Positions 34,080-44,326 of a stretch of 64,000 bases of DNA are shown one piece after another (positions within the stretch are counted from its first letter, which is position 1; each line of letters starts with the position of its first letter). The DNA is taken from NCBI GenBank assembly GCA_016719895.1, contig JADJYG010000019.1, positions 62,001-126,000 of the forward strand, in the 5' to 3' direction. Origin of the DNA: Saprospirales bacterium (lineage in GTDB: Bacteria; Bacteroidota; Bacteroidia; Chitinophagales; Saprospiraceae). The translations under genes were made by a program, and so were the position numbers. Below the pieces are notes generated by a model. It was not told the DNA's origin. It searched no databases and saw only the letters and a list, made by a program, of their open reading frames with translations.

Positions 34080-37000
34080 TTAATCGATCAAAATCATCTT
34101 TTTACGATCGCTGTTGGTCGCTGTTTCCAGTTCGTACCAGTAAACTCCCGGAGCGCCAAACTCTCCCTGCTGTAACGCAACCGTATTGTATCCTTGCGCA
34201 AAATTACCAACTACGGTCTTGACCAAACGCCCGTCCATCCCGAATACGCGCAACACTGCCCGGCCGGCCTGCGGCAGGCGGAAGCCGATAACCGTCTCTT
34301 CCCGGAACGGGTTCGGCTGGTTTTGATACAACGCAAACGCCGCCAGGCCGGTATCCACATTACCCAATGCCGTTTCAAAATAAAACTCTACCGGTATGGA
34401 TTGGCCGTTTTCATCGAGCGCTTCGGCAAACGTAATCTCCGAACCCACCCGCAGCACGTCGGACAAGCGGGCGCTGTTTCCGCGCGTTCGGAACGTGAGC
34501 GTGAACAACACTTCGCCTTCGTTGAGCGTCAGCGGATCAAGGCTCACCCACAAGGTGGTCAGGTGGCCGTCGGCCAAATGCGCCGTGCCGAAATTGGCGG
34601 CGCCCAGGTTGGGCAATACGCCCGGCTGAATATCGGCCAGTTCGAGCACATTCGGGTCGAAATTAATGGTCATCTGATAGGCCTGCCGGTCCGTAAAGTC
34701 TTTGGCTTTGAACGGCACCGTTATCAGCCCGCCGGCGCGCACCGACTGCTCGTCGATGCGGAAACGGAACGCATCGCCCGAGCGGTCGGAGCCGTTGCCG
34801 ACGATGTTGTTCACGGGCGCATTGCCGGTCAGATCGCCCATGCGAACGGCCCTCCAGTTCATAATCGAATCATCGCAGCAAGCGAAGCTGGCAGTCTGCG
34901 GGAACGCCACGCTGAGCGGGTTGGGCGACGGGAACATGTAGATCTCCGGCACAAACTTCCAGTCCGGAGCGCCGTTGGAATAGTGTTGCACCGTACCCAG
35001 GATCAGCTGCTGCACGAGCAGGTAGTCGGGCAAACCAACTTTGTTATCGTTGTTGACGTCGCCGGCAACATACTGATAGGGGTTGGTCAGCAGGGTAACG
35101 GAGGCCGCGTGGTTTTGGATGGCCAGCAAGTCGCCCACGTTGATGCCCTGGCTGAAGTTGGACGTCACGGTCTTTTTCGCCGATATCGTACCGCTCGTAT
35201 TGTATGGCAAGGAGAAACTGTACGTGCCGGGCACATCCGTCACGACCGAACCCGTAGCGCCGTTGCTCAGTTCTACCGTTACTCCCGGCACCGGTGTGCC
35301 GGCGCCGGCCCAGGTTTTGATCAGGCCGGAAATCTCGATATCATCGGCGGCCAGGCTGTCGATCGTTACCATGCCGTTGACCAGGTTGGCCATAGCCGGC
35401 ACGATCGAGCCGGAGGAGTCCTGCTGGAAGCTCAGCACCGTCGGCGTGCCGGTGATCGTCACCGGGCTGGTGGAGCCTATGGGCGCGGCGCCCAGTTGAA
35501 CAACCAGGTTGAAGAGCACCGAGCCATTGGGCAGGGTCACCGGCGTGGCGTTGGCCCAGAAAACCGTCAGACTGCTGCCCACCACGTTCAGGCCGAGGCC
35601 GGGCAGGGAGGCGTTCGGGTTGGCCGAGCCGGTAACGGCGCCAACGGCATTGTTCGTCACGTTCAGGCTGAAGGACAAGCCCACCATCGCGTTGAAATTG
35701 TCCACGGTGACCGGTACCTGGATGGTTTGGCCCTGGGTGCCGCTGGCCGTACCGGCCGTCACCGTCAGTTTAGCGCCTGCCTGTACGATGGCGGTGTCTT
35801 TTTGTACACAGCCCGTCACCGTATCCGTCACCATCACGGTGTAAATACCGGCGGAAAGCCCGTTCACCGTTGTCGTGGTAGCGCCGGTGTTCCAGATGTA
35901 GGCAAAATTGCCGGAACCGCCGCTGGCCAGGGTGGTAGCCGAACCGTTATCGGCGCCGAAGTATGTTTCCGGCGAACCGGTCGTCACCAGCGTAAAGCCG
36001 GCGCCGTTGCCGAGCGTCACTTCCACGTTCACGGTACAGGTGTTCGAATTGCCGTATGGGTCAACTACCGTAAGTGTAATCGGTTGAACGCCGAGGTCGG
36101 CACAGTCGAAGGTAGCGACATCGAGGTACATCGTATCGATACCACAGTTATCGGAGCTGCCCAGGTTAATATCCTCGGCCTCAATGGTTGCTGAACCGTC
36201 GGAGCCGAGTGAAATGACGACGTTATTATTACAAATGGCCGTCGGTTTGCTGTTGTCGATCACGATGATCACGACGGAGTCGACACCGGGGTTGCCGCAA
36301 GGGTCGGTGGCCGAAAAATGGACCATATAGTTGCCCACTTCATAATTGCCGCTGGCATCCAGGGAGTCATTGCCGTGCGGTGCGTCGTTCAGCACCAGTA
36401 ACTCGCTCACCGGCGCGCAATCCACGATGTACTGCGCCACGTTGAGCGTTACCGGCACCAGGCAGTTGTTGTTGCCGGTAAAGTTGGCCGACAATACCGT
36501 CAGCGTATCCGGCATACCCGGGAATTTCGGGCCTTCGTCATCCAACACGGTGATGCTGTTTGTGTGCGTTTCTTCGTTTCCGCAGTCATCCGCCACGGTA
36601 CGCGTACGGGTAATGGTGTAGCTGTATTTACCGCAGAGGCCCGGGGCGATATCCACCGTGTCCTGTACGAAGGTCACGGCGAGAGAATCGGAGCAATTGT
36701 CCGACGCAGTAATATTCAACGGAGCGGCCAGGTCTTCGCTGCACGAGATCGTAACATCCAGCGGGTATTGCGACAGTGCCGGCGCTATGGTGTCAAGCAC
36801 CCGGAAGGTCTGTTCGCACGTTGCCGTATTGCCGGCGAGGTCCTCCGCCACCCAAATGCGGCGTACCAGGTAGCACGACTGGCCGGTGGTATCCTCATCC
36901 AGCAAATCTTCAAAACCAATGGTCAGGTTGTCCGGGCAATTGTCGGTAGCCAGCGCGGCGCCGTGCGTTTGGGTGGACAGCGGATCCGTACAAACCACCG

Positions 37001-40000
37001 TTTTCCCTGCCGGGCAAAGCGTGATCGTCGGATCGACATTATCCTGAATAACGATGTAGGTTTCGCACATCGACTTATTGCCGGCCTGGTCCATTACAAA
37101 CAGTTTTACCGGGTGTTGGGTTACGCCGTCTGCATCGTCGCAGTCGTAGGTGAGCGTATTCGACGGCGTCTGCAGCGGATTCACGTCCAGGCGCTGGATT
37201 TTAAGGTCCAGGTTGCCGGGGCAGTTATCGCTGCTGTTGTTGTTAAACTGCGCCGTATTGACCACCACCGTGCCCGAGGGTTGCAGCGCCGCGCTGACGC
37301 CATTAATACAAACGGCGGTGGGCGGCGTGGCGTCTTTCACCACCACGGTCAGGGAATAGGTGGCCGAATTGCCGGAGATATCCGTAGCGGTAAAGATCAC
37401 GGTGTGGGTACCGACGCTGAAGATGGCGCTCAGGTTGGCGCCGTCGCCGGGCTCTTTGTTATTTGTAACCGAGAGGTCCGGGCCGGTAGCGCAATCCGTC
37501 ACGAACGGTAAAATATTGATATTCACCGTATCGTCGCAGGTCATGCGGTTGGGGTCGGTCGATACCATCACCATGGTCGGCGCGCCGCTGAACACCGGCT
37601 TTTTAGTGTCTTTTACGGTGACCGTGCGGGTCGCCACAGCTGAATTGCCGGAGGGGTCGGTAACCGACCAGGTGCGGGTGATCGTGTAGTTGTACTTCAG
37701 GAAGCCGCCGGTCGGGTCCTGGGTGGACACCGGGGTGGCGCTGATCATCGAGGTGCCGCCGCAAGCGTCAGTAGCCGTCAGTTTTACGGCAGCCGGGATG
37801 GTGTCGCACGCTTCGATCGTAATGTTGTTGGGAACGCCCGTAAACACCGGCGAGGTGATATCTTTTACGGTAATAGACGTGGTGCAGGTAGCCGGGTTGT
37901 TCTTCAGATCGCGCACCGTGAGTGTCACGACGGTCGGGCTCGGCCCGGCGTTGGCGCAGGTCAGGGTAGCCGGATTAACGCTGAAGCTCAGCGGCCCGCA
38001 ATCATTCGGGTCGTAGCTGCCGTTGTTCAGTTGGCCCGGTGCGACGGGGGCTGTACCGGTCGAGGGGTCGAGGTTAACGGTCAGGTTCGGCACACAAATC
38101 GCCACCGGCGGGAAGATATCCACCAGCACCGTGATGTTTTGCGGTTGGGTGCTGATATTGCCGTTGCCGTCGTTGTACACCCAGGTGAGGACATAGTTGC
38201 CCGGGTTCAGTTGGTACGACGGCGGGTTGGTATTGAGGAAGGTGCCCACCGGCGTGGAGGGTGTGGCGTAGATGATCGACGCATTCGGGTTGCAGGGATC
38301 GATCGCCGTAGGCGCCAGCACAATCAGGGTGCCGCAGGAGTCGATCAATGCCGGCAAGGTAGCCACGGTTGGGATCGGCGCTTGGCCGTCCTGCAAGGTT
38401 ACCGTGAACGAACAGGTGGAGGTATTGTAGCCGTCGTCGCCGGTGACTACGATAGTAAACTGGTTGCCGGCCGTGGGCGGATTCGGCGCAAAGATGGCCC
38501 CCAGCGTTGTGCCCGGCGCGATACTCTGCGACATATCCACGTTCCCGGAGCAGTTGTCCGATACCTGCACCAGGTTGGTATAGTTCGGTATTTGCGCAGT
38601 AGGGCAGGTGGCTGCCAGAACCTGGTTCGGCGGGCAGGTCAGCGCCGGCGCCTGGGTATCTTCCACTTCCACAGTAAAGGAACAAACCGACGAATTGCCG
38701 GCGGCGTCTGTGGCGGTATAGATGACCGTGGTGATGCCCACCGGGAACTGCGCCGTCGGGAACACCTGGAACGACAGGGAGTTGTAATAGTTAAACGGAT
38801 TCGTTAAAGCCAGGACAGTAGATATGGAGGTCTGGCCGGTACCGTCAAAAGATTCTGTAACCGTAAAATCGAGGCAATCACCCACATGGCCGAAGAATAC
38901 GCTTGGCCGCGCCCAGGTGAACAGGTTGGAGCAGGCGCCGCTGGTATTGGGCAACACATAAGCCTGGCCGCAGTTACTCTGGTAGCCATTCGTAAAGATC
39001 GGACCCTGGGTATCCTCCACGGTCACCGTTACCGACTTGGTGGCGCTGTTGCCGCATTCGTCGTACACCGTCCAGGTGATAACACTGGTACCGATCGGGA
39101 AGAAATTAATCGGAATAGCGCTGCCAGCCATCGGGATCATCACATCCACGTAGCCATAATCCGGCGTCGGGTAATCCACCATGTAAAAAATATCGAGGTC
39201 GCCGAAATCCGTCGTGCAATTGTCCGAAACGCTGTCTTGCGTCAGTTGCATCACCAGCGGTGCATCGCAATAGTTCGGGTCTTCGGTTTGGATGACGATG
39301 GCGCTTTGGATGTCGAATACAGGGTCTTCCACGTCTTGAACAAAAATCGTGTGCGACACCACTGCCGAGTTGTTGGAGGCATCGGTAGCCCGCCAGCTGC
39401 GGATGATGGTAAACGAGTTGATACATCCGCCGGGGATAAAGGCATCGGGCAGTTGCACGACATCCGGGTCGGCGTCGCAGTTGTCCGAAACGTTGGAGTA
39501 CGTGCCGGTGTCGTCCGGGTCGGTCGAATCGTCGCAGTTGATCGTAATATTTGCCGGCGGCGTAAAAGTCGGCGGCGTGATATCTTTCACCAGTACGTTT
39601 TGCGTTAGGGTTGCCGTGTTTCCGGCGGCGTCGGTCACCCGGAAGGTTACCGTTTGGGGGCCAAGGAACGAGCAGTCGAAGTCGAACGCCGGGCTGAAAG
39701 AGCTGCCGCCTACGGAAATATCGTAGGTAAGGGCGCACTGCGGGTAGGTATTATCGGTGCTGTTGTTGTTCACCGTGGTTGCAAAAAGCGTAAACGAGCC
39801 GTTGGCATCCAGGTTGATCGGCGATACCAGGTTTTGTTGAGGCACCGGTTTGATCAAATCCTGTACTGTGATCGCCGCATAGCACGTATCCCGGTTGCCG
39901 GAGCCGTCTTCGATGATCATTTCATATGTGTTTCCGTTGCCTAGATCAGTACAATCGTAGGTAATGGAGGAAGAAACAAAATTGAAAAAGCAGTTGTCGG

Positions 40001-42566
40001 TACTGTTGTTGTTCACCTGGGGGGCAGATACAGTAGCCTGGCCGGAGATGCCATCGAGGTTGACCGTCAGGTTTTTGCAGTTAGCCACCGGATCCTGAAT
40101 GTCCACGACCACTACATTAAATGTATGCGTGGTGGCATTGCCTACGCCGTCGATGGCGGTGTAGGTGACCACTGTGGTGTCGAAGGGGAAGAAGAAGCCC
40201 GGGGCGGGGAAACGGGTGACCACTACCGGCGGCGTGCAGGCGTCGGTAAACGTCGGTTCGGTCCAGCTAACCTGGGCCTGGCAACCGCCGAGGTTAGCGT
40301 TCACCACGATGGAGCTGCCGGCAGCCGGGCCGTTGCCGTTCCAGGCCGGCGGCGTATTGTCCACCACATTCACCGTGAAGTTGCACACCTGGTTATTGCC
40401 CTGGAGGTCCGCCACCGTGTAGGTTACCGTGGTTACGCCTTTATTGAAGGCGGTGGCCAGGGGCAGCGAGCCCATGCCGGAACCGCTGGTTACGCCGCTC
40501 AGCTGCCAGTTCACAGCCGTCACGCCGCAGTTGTCCAGATACTGGCCGGCGGATAAAGGCAATCCGTTCGGGTCGGCGATCACGCCGATATCGGCAATAT
40601 TGACGGCCGTGCACCCCATATTGGTCGTCACGGTTTTATTGCCCGGGCAAAGAATCTGCGGGGCGATGTTATCCACCACATCGATAGTGGCCGTGCAGGT
40701 GGCGGTATGGGTAGCCGCATCGGTCACGGTAAGCGTAACGATATGTGTGCCTGGCAAACCGGCGCATCCGAACGCCATTTGCGACAACGACAGGGTTACA
40801 CTGGAACAGTTATCATTGGAGCCATCGTCCACCATGGCCGTAGTCAACGTGGCAGAACCCGTTGCGTCGAGCGGCAGTGTAATCGTGCCAGCTTTGCATT
40901 TGGCCACCGGCGGAATATTTTCATCTACGAAGAACGTGATCAAAATGCTATCCACATTGTTTTCCGGATCAGTAAAATAATACGGTATTACGGTAGTGCC
41001 TGTGGGGAAAGTGGTGGTTGCCGGCAGCAAGCCGAAAATATCAAAGGGGGTATAGGCGGGGATGCCCGTCAGGAAACCCGGATTCGGCACGCCGTTCACG
41101 CGGGCGATGCCCTGCGTCCAGATTACTGTTCCGCAGTCGTTGGCTTCTGTATTCAGGAAATTCGGCCGGTCGAAGGTGATGGCCTTGGAGCAGTCGCCCG
41201 GGGTGACGGCTACCGAATAGCTGGTCACCAGCGTAGAGGCGATGATCGGAGGCTCGTTGTCTTCCACGGTTACCGTAAACTGTGTGCTGGTCGAGTTCAT
41301 CACGGCGTCAGTGGCCCGGTATACAACGGTGGTGCTCCCCAGGGGAAAGATCGTATTCGGCTGCATACCGTTCGGCGCCACGGCGGCATAGGGGCCGCCA
41401 CCGACAGACATTTCCAGGAGTACGCCCGGACAGTTGTCGGTGGCGTTCGGATGCATCCAGGCATACAGACCGTCGCACAGCGCCGAGTTGGGCGGCGGCA
41501 TGGTGCCCGCACCCGTGCTGGTGCCGATCGTGATGTCGGCGGGAACGGTCAGGGCAGGAATTTTGGGTTTTTCCGTATCGTTCACTGTCACGGAAAACAT
41601 ACAGGTGCTGGTATTCGCAGCGCCATCCGTAGCGGTGGCGGTTACATTGGTGGGCGCGCCCACCGGAAACGCAGTGCCGGGGTTTTGCGTATAGGTAACA
41701 TTTACGGTGTTGCAGTTGTCGGTGGCCGTGGCGGCAAAGTTCACCACGGCGCTGCACAAGCCGGCGTCGTTGCTGACGGCGATGTTGGCCGGGCAGGTGA
41801 TCAGCGGATCGGTGTCGTCCACCACCGTCACGTTGACGGTGAATACCAGGGGGCTGGAGCCTGATGGGTTGGCTAGTTTGTCGTATATGCGGTAGGTCAC
41901 TGTCGTGGTTCCGAGATTGAAGGTGTCCTGGCCGGCGTCGTAGTACAGCTGGGGAACGATTTCAATATGCGAGCCGGCGGCATTCGTTTCCGGGCGGTTG
42001 GTAGCGCCCGACAGTTGCCAGGTGATCCGCAGCGAATCGAGGCAATTGTCAAAGAACTCATTGGGGATGGTCGGCGCGCCGTTGATGCCGTAAATGGCGA
42101 TATCGACAGGCGTGACGATCCCGCCTCCGAACAGCTGGGTAAAATAGATTCTCGAAATCTTACAAGCCGGGTCAGGACCGGGAGGAAATGGCGGGAACGG
42201 CAGTGCCCAGGACGTGTTCACCGTCACGGGCGCCAGCACGTTGGTGAGGGCCATAGGCAGTGTAATGTCTTTTATATTTACCACCAATGGGATAGCCTCG
42301 CTCTCCGTGAGCGGATCAAACGGCAGCGTGCCGTCGTTTATGGCCACCCAGATGCTCCGGGTTTGGCCGGCGTGCTGGCAATCAAAAAACAACTGGCTGG
42401 CCGTGCTGACCGGCACCGTCGGGTTGATTACCGTCGCATACAACGTCGATTTGGTAGCATCCGTGTAAAAACGCACCTGCCGGTTCAGGTTGATCGGCGC
42501 GCATATTGGACTGGTAATGCCAACTGCGGTCACCGGAAAACGGTTGAGTTCCGTCATCCCCGTCAC
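34080..42566 (-). CDS. Giant HYR-repeat surface protein with SprB repeat, cohesin, dockerin-like segment and type A T9SS domain
   Basis: The 2828-residue frame has about 21 HYR-like repeats over residues 1-2150, each closing with a V-x-D-x-x-x-P junction. Then come a SprB repeat (GSGNFAYIWNTGATTTTVNGL), a cohesin-like domain (VPVTVDNFNAMVGLSFSLNV), a CarboxypepD-like domain, and a dockerin-like segment (GDVNNDNKVGLPDYLLVQQL with INVGDLLAIQNHA). A second cohesin-like domain (MTINFDPNVLELADI) precedes a type A sorting domain (YQNQPNPFREETVIGFRLP to KKMILID). The reading frame is open upstream to an in-frame TGA, beyond which lies the signal peptide. As it stands, secretion depends on that codon being read through or being an error. 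Confidence 0.9.
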   Translation of the reverse strand: MTGMTELNRFPVTAVGITSPICAPINLNRQVRFYTDATKSTLYATVINPTVPVSTASQLFFDCQHAGQTRSIWVAINDGTLPFDPLTESEAIPLVVNIKDITLPMALTNVLAPVTVNTSWALPFPPFPPGPDPACKISRIYFTQLFGGGIVTPVDIAIYGINGAPTIPNEFFDNCLDSLRITWQLSGATNRPETNAAGSHIEIVPQLYYDAGQDTFNLGTTTVTYRIYDKLANPSGSSPLVFTVNVTVVDDTDPLITCPANIAVSNDAGLCSAVVNFAATATDNCNTVNVTYTQNPGTAFPVGAPTNVTATATDGAANTSTCMFSVTVNDTEKPKIPALTVPADITIGTSTGAGTMPPPNSALCDGLYAWMHPNATDNCPGVLLEMSVGGGPYAAVAPNGMQPNTIFPLGSTTVVYRATDAVMNSTSTQFTVTVEDNEPPIIASTLVTSYSVAVTPGDCSKAITFDRPNFLNTEANDCGTVIWTQGIARVNGVPNPGFLTGIPAYTPFDIFGLLPATTTFPTGTTVIPYYFTDPENNVDSILITFFVDENIPPVAKCKAGTITLPLDATGSATLTTAMVDDGSNDNCSSVTLSLSQMAFGCAGLPGTHIVTLTVTDAATHTATCTATIDVVDNIAPQILCPGNKTVTTNMGCTAVNIADIGVIADPNGLPLSAGQYLDNCGVTAVNWQLSGVTSGSGMGSLPLATAFNKGVTTVTYTVADLQGNNQVCNFTVNVVDNTPPAWNGNGPAAGSSIVVNANLGGCQAQVSWTEPTFTDACTPPVVVTRFPAPGFFFPFDTTVVTYTAIDGVGNATTHTFNVVVVDIQDPVANCKNLTVNLDGISGQATVSAPQVNNNSTDNCFFNFVSSSITYDCTDLGNGNTYEMIIEDGSGNRDTCYAAITVQDLIKPVPQQNLVSPINLDANGSFTLFATTVNNNSTDNTYPQCALTYDISVGGSSFSPAFDFDCSFLGPQTVTFRVTDAAGNTATLTQNVLVKDITPPTFTPPANITINCDDSTDPDDTGTYSNVSDNCDADPDVVQLPDAFIPGGCINSFTIIRSWRATDASNNSAVVSHTIFVQDVEDPVFDIQSAIVIQTEDPNYCDAPLVMQLTQDSVSDNCTTDFGDLDIFYMVDYPTPDYGYVDVMIPMAGSAIPINFFPIGTSVITWTVYDECGNSATKSVTVTVEDTQGPIFTNGYQSNCGQAYVLPNTSGACSNLFTWARPSVFFGHVGDCLDFTVTESFDGTGQTSISTVLALTNPFNYYNSLSFQVFPTAQFPVGITTVIYTATDAAGNSSVCSFTVEVEDTQAPALTCPPNQVLAATCPTAQIPNYTNLVQVSDNCSGNVDMSQSIAPGTTLGAIFAPNPPTAGNQFTIVVTGDDGYNTSTCSFTVTLQDGQAPIPTVATLPALIDSCGTLIVLAPTAIDPCNPNASIIYATPSTPVGTFLNTNPPSYQLNPGNYVLTWVYNDGNGNISTQPQNITVLVDIFPPVAICVPNLTVNLDPSTGTAPVAPGQLNNGSYDPNDCGPLSFSVNPATLTCANAGPSPTVVTLTVRDLKNNPATCTTSITVKDITSPVFTGVPNNITIEACDTIPAAVKLTATDACGGTSMISATPVSTQDPTGGFLKYNYTITRTWSVTDPSGNSAVATRTVTVKDTKKPVFSGAPTMVMVSTDPNRMTCDDTVNINILPFVTDCATGPDLSVTNNKEPGDGANLSAIFSVGTHTVIFTATDISGNSATYSLTVVVKDATPPTAVCINGVSAALQPSGTVVVNTAQFNNNSSDNCPGNLDLKIQRLDVNPLQTPSNTLTYDCDDADGVTQHPVKLFVMDQAGNKSMCETYIVIQDNVDPTITLCPAGKTVVCTDPLSTQTHGAALATDNCPDNLTIGFEDLLDEDTTGQSCYLVRRIWVAEDLAGNTATCEQTFRVLDTIAPALSQYPLDVTISCSEDLAAPLNITASDNCSDSLAVTFVQDTVDIAPGLCGKYSYTITRTRTVADDCGNEETHTNSITVLDDEGPKFPGMPDTLTVLSANFTGNNNCLVPVTLNVAQYIVDCAPVSELLVLNDAPHGNDSLDASGNYEVGNYMVHFSATDPCGNPGVDSVVIIVIDNSKPTAICNNNVVISLGSDGSATIEAEDINLGSSDNCGIDTMYLDVATFDCADLGVQPITLTVVDPYGNSNTCTVNVEVTLGNGAGFTLVTTGSPETYFGADNGSATTLASGGSGNFAYIWNTGATTTTVNGLSAGIYTVMVTDTVTGCVQKDTAIVQAGAKLTVTAGTASGTQGQTIQVPVTVDNFNAMVGLSFSLNVTNNAVGAVTGSANPNASLPGLGLNVVGSSLTVFWANATPVTLPNGSVLFNLVVQLGAAPIGSTSPVTITGTPTVLSFQQDSSGSIVPAMANLVNGMVTIDSLAADDIEISGLIKTWAGAGTPVPGVTVELSNGATGSVVTDVPGTYSFSLPYNTSGTISAKKTVTSNFSQGINVGDLLAIQNHAASVTLLTNPYQYVAGDVNNDNKVGLPDYLLVQQLILGTVQHYSNGAPDWKFVPEIYMFPSPNPLSVAFPQTASFACCDDSIMNWRAVRMGDLTGNAPVNNIVGNGSDRSGDAFRFRIDEQSVRAGGLITVPFKAKDFTDRQAYQMTINFDPNVLELADIQPGVLPNLGAANFGTAHLADGHLTTLWVSLDPLTLNEGEVLFTLTFRTRGNSARLSDVLRVGSEITFAEALDENGQSIPVEFYFETALGNVDTGLAAFALYQNQPNPFREETVIGFRLPQAGRAVLRVFGMDGRLVKTVVGNFAQGYNTVALQQGEFGAPGVYWYELETATNSDRKKMILID

Positions 42567-42611
42567 CGGATCAATAATAAGCGTAATCGGTACCGGGTTG
42601 GGATTGTTCGG

Positions 42612-42716
42612 TCAGGTGATGTTACATTGGGCCAAAGCACTTTGGATAAAGACCAAAAGGACTACCAGGGGCATGGCTACGCGTGCCAGCCAACGCTGAG
42701 TCAGGTTGCTGTTCAT
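42612..42716 (-). CDS. Signal-peptide fragment of the giant protein, ended by an in-frame TGA
   Basis: The short frame encodes MNSNLTQRWLARVAMPLVVLLVFIQSALAQCNIT and then TGA. The next codons in the same frame (PNNPNPVPITL) lead without interruption into the 2828-residue giant. A Sec signal peptide ending SALAQ is exactly what that giant lacks. TGA differs by one base from the cysteine codons TGC and TGT, and a CPNN sequence is typical for this protein type. Nonsense mutation, sequencing error and recoding are all possible. An alternative upstream start (MKKIVRFF) in the same frame exists. Confidence 0.8.
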   Translation of the reverse strand: MNSNLTQRWLARVAMPLVVLLVFIQSALAQCNIT

Positions 42717-43267
42717 GGTCAAAATGTTTAATGAGAAGGGAAAATAAAAGGGAAGGATTCTGAAGAAGCGTACTATTTTCTTCATTAAAACGATCGGTTT
42801 GGAATGATAAGATGTAGTTACAATAGATGTCTTCGCAGGTAAAAAAGCAGACTTTTCACTATTGCGGAAAACCGGATTAAGTTGTAACCGACCGATGGCA
42901 GCGATTAAAGGATTAAAAAAACGGCACAAGTTTACGGCGAAAAGTCCGAACCATTCAAACTAATTTTCTTGTCGTATTTTGGCAAAAAAATTGCAAAATT
43001 ATGAAAATCAGTAAGATAAGCATTTAACGTGTTCGTCAAGAAAGCACATTATTACTCCAGTCAAGCCGTTTCATGTCTGAATAAAAAACGCTATGTCCGA
43101 CAGGCGCCAAAAACCGTACCAATTTAATGGTACCCTGCATCCGTACAATAAAATCCATGCAGCGCCGGCGCGTTTTTGAACTGCCGGCGCTATCTTTCGG
43201 CGAAATCGGCAGCGGCGCGTCTTAACCCGCCGCCGCCTTAAGGGCGGGCTGAAACCCGCCGCCACTC
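42717..43267. other. Divergent intergenic region between the giant surface gene and corA
   Basis: This 551-bp region has no supported gene. It is AT-rich on the giant-gene side, with one TAATTTTG element on the minus strand (42994-43001), about 280 nt upstream of that gene. Near corA it is GC-rich with a CCCGCC/GGCGGG hairpin (43226-43248) and a direct repeat AACCCGCCGCC. A long 5' leader for the surface operon is possible. No known riboswitch was recognised. Confidence 0.5.
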
Positions 43268-44326
43268 ATGCGTAAAAAACACCATAAAAAGGTACATAAA
43301 AAAGGAATGCCGCCGGGCACCCTGATTTATACCGGGCACCGCACGGAAAACGCCACGCAGGTCTATTCCGTTTGGTACAACGAAGCCGAATACCACGAAC
43401 GCGAAGCCTACGTGCCGGAATGGCAAAACCGCCCTGCCGGCATCTCGTGGGTCGACGTGCGAAGCCTGACCGACACCGCGCTGATCGAACGCGTCGGAAA
43501 TGCCCTGCAGCTCCATCCCCTTGCCCTGGAAGACGTGCTCGATACCCAACAACGCCCCAAACTGGAGGAGTACGACCATGGCCTGTTTTTTATCCTGCAC
43601 GGCCTGCACCTCGATGCAGAACACCTCGAACTGGTCAGCGAACAAATCGCGGTCTTTATGGGCCCGGCTTTTGTTGTCTCCTTTCAGGAAGACCCCGACG
43701 ACACACTCCAGGCCGTCCGCAAACGCGCCCAGGAGGGCCTCGGCCGGACCCGGAAAAAAGGCCCGGACTACCTCATGTACAGCATACTGGATATCGTGAT
43801 CGACCACTATTATGTCGTACTCGACGACATCGAATCGGCGCTGCATGAACTGGAATCGGAATTGCACAGCAATGGCGCACAAACCAGCCAAAAAGCCCGC
43901 ATTTTCGAACTCAAGCGCGTTACCAGCCAGTTCCGCCACCGCCTGCTTCCCCTGCGCGACGCCGTCACCCGCCTGTACCGGAGCGATTGCCCCTACATTG
44001 ACGAGGCCAACCGGCCGTACCTGCGCGACTTGTCGGACCATGTCGCACAAATCCTCGACAGTATCGACAACTACCGCGAGCTGCTCTCCGGCGTCGAAGG
44101 CCTCTACCAGGCTGAAATCGGCAACCGCCTGAACAACGTCATGCGCCTGCTCACCATCATCAGCACCATCTTTATCCCCTTGTCCTTTATTGCCGGCGTT
44201 TATGGCATGAACTTCGACAATATGCCCGAATTACACTGGCATTACGGCTACTTTTTCGTTTTGGGCATCATGCTAACGGCCTCTATCGGTATGCTGATCT
44301 ATTTCCGGGTACAGCGCTGGCTTTGA
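43268..44326 (+). CDS. corA: CorA-type magnesium/cobalt transporter
   Basis: The 352-residue protein has a long cytoplasmic alpha/beta and helical domain. Two C-terminal transmembrane helices carry the CorA selectivity motif YGMNFDNMPELHW. EEYDHGLFFILHGL and the YLMYSILDIVIDHYYVVLDDIE helix are typical of the family. It transports Mg2+ (or Co2+/Ni2+) across the inner membrane as a pentamer. Its stop codon directly abuts that of the convergent peptidase gene with no spacer. The N-terminus is His/Lys-rich (MRKKHHKKVHKKG). Confidence 0.95.
   Translation: MRKKHHKKVHKKGMPPGTLIYTGHRTENATQVYSVWYNEAEYHEREAYVPEWQNRPAGISWVDVRSLTDTALIERVGNALQLHPLALEDVLDTQQRPKLEEYDHGLFFILHGLHLDAEHLELVSEQIAVFMGPAFVVSFQEDPDDTLQAVRKRAQEGLGRTRKKGPDYLMYSILDIVIDHYYVVLDDIESALHELESELHSNGAQTSQKARIFELKRVTSQFRHRLLPLRDAVTRLYRSDCPYIDEANRPYLRDLSDHVAQILDSIDNYRELLSGVEGLYQAEIGNRLNNVMRLLTIISTIFIPLSFIAGVYGMNFDNMPELHWHYGYFFVLGIMLTASIGMLIYFRVQRWL

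Noticed and set aside
34194..36194. 666-codon plus-strand open frame
   Set aside because: Antisense to the second giant, with a composition typical of a complementary-strand shadow.
29233..42566. Cellulosome scaffoldin
   Set aside because: Cohesin-like and dockerin-like pieces are present, but no carbohydrate-binding module or glycoside hydrolase with a dockerin lies nearby, and the HYR repeats point to adhesion.
42612..42614. Selenocysteine codon
   Set aside because: No convincing bacterial SECIS-like hairpin with a G-U apical loop was seen directly after the TGA, and a structural surface protein is an unlikely selenoprotein. Error or mutation is simpler.
43226..43248. Magnesium riboswitch before corA
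   Set aside because: There is only a simple CCCGCC/GGCGGG hairpin; no M-box or mgtA-like leader was recognised.
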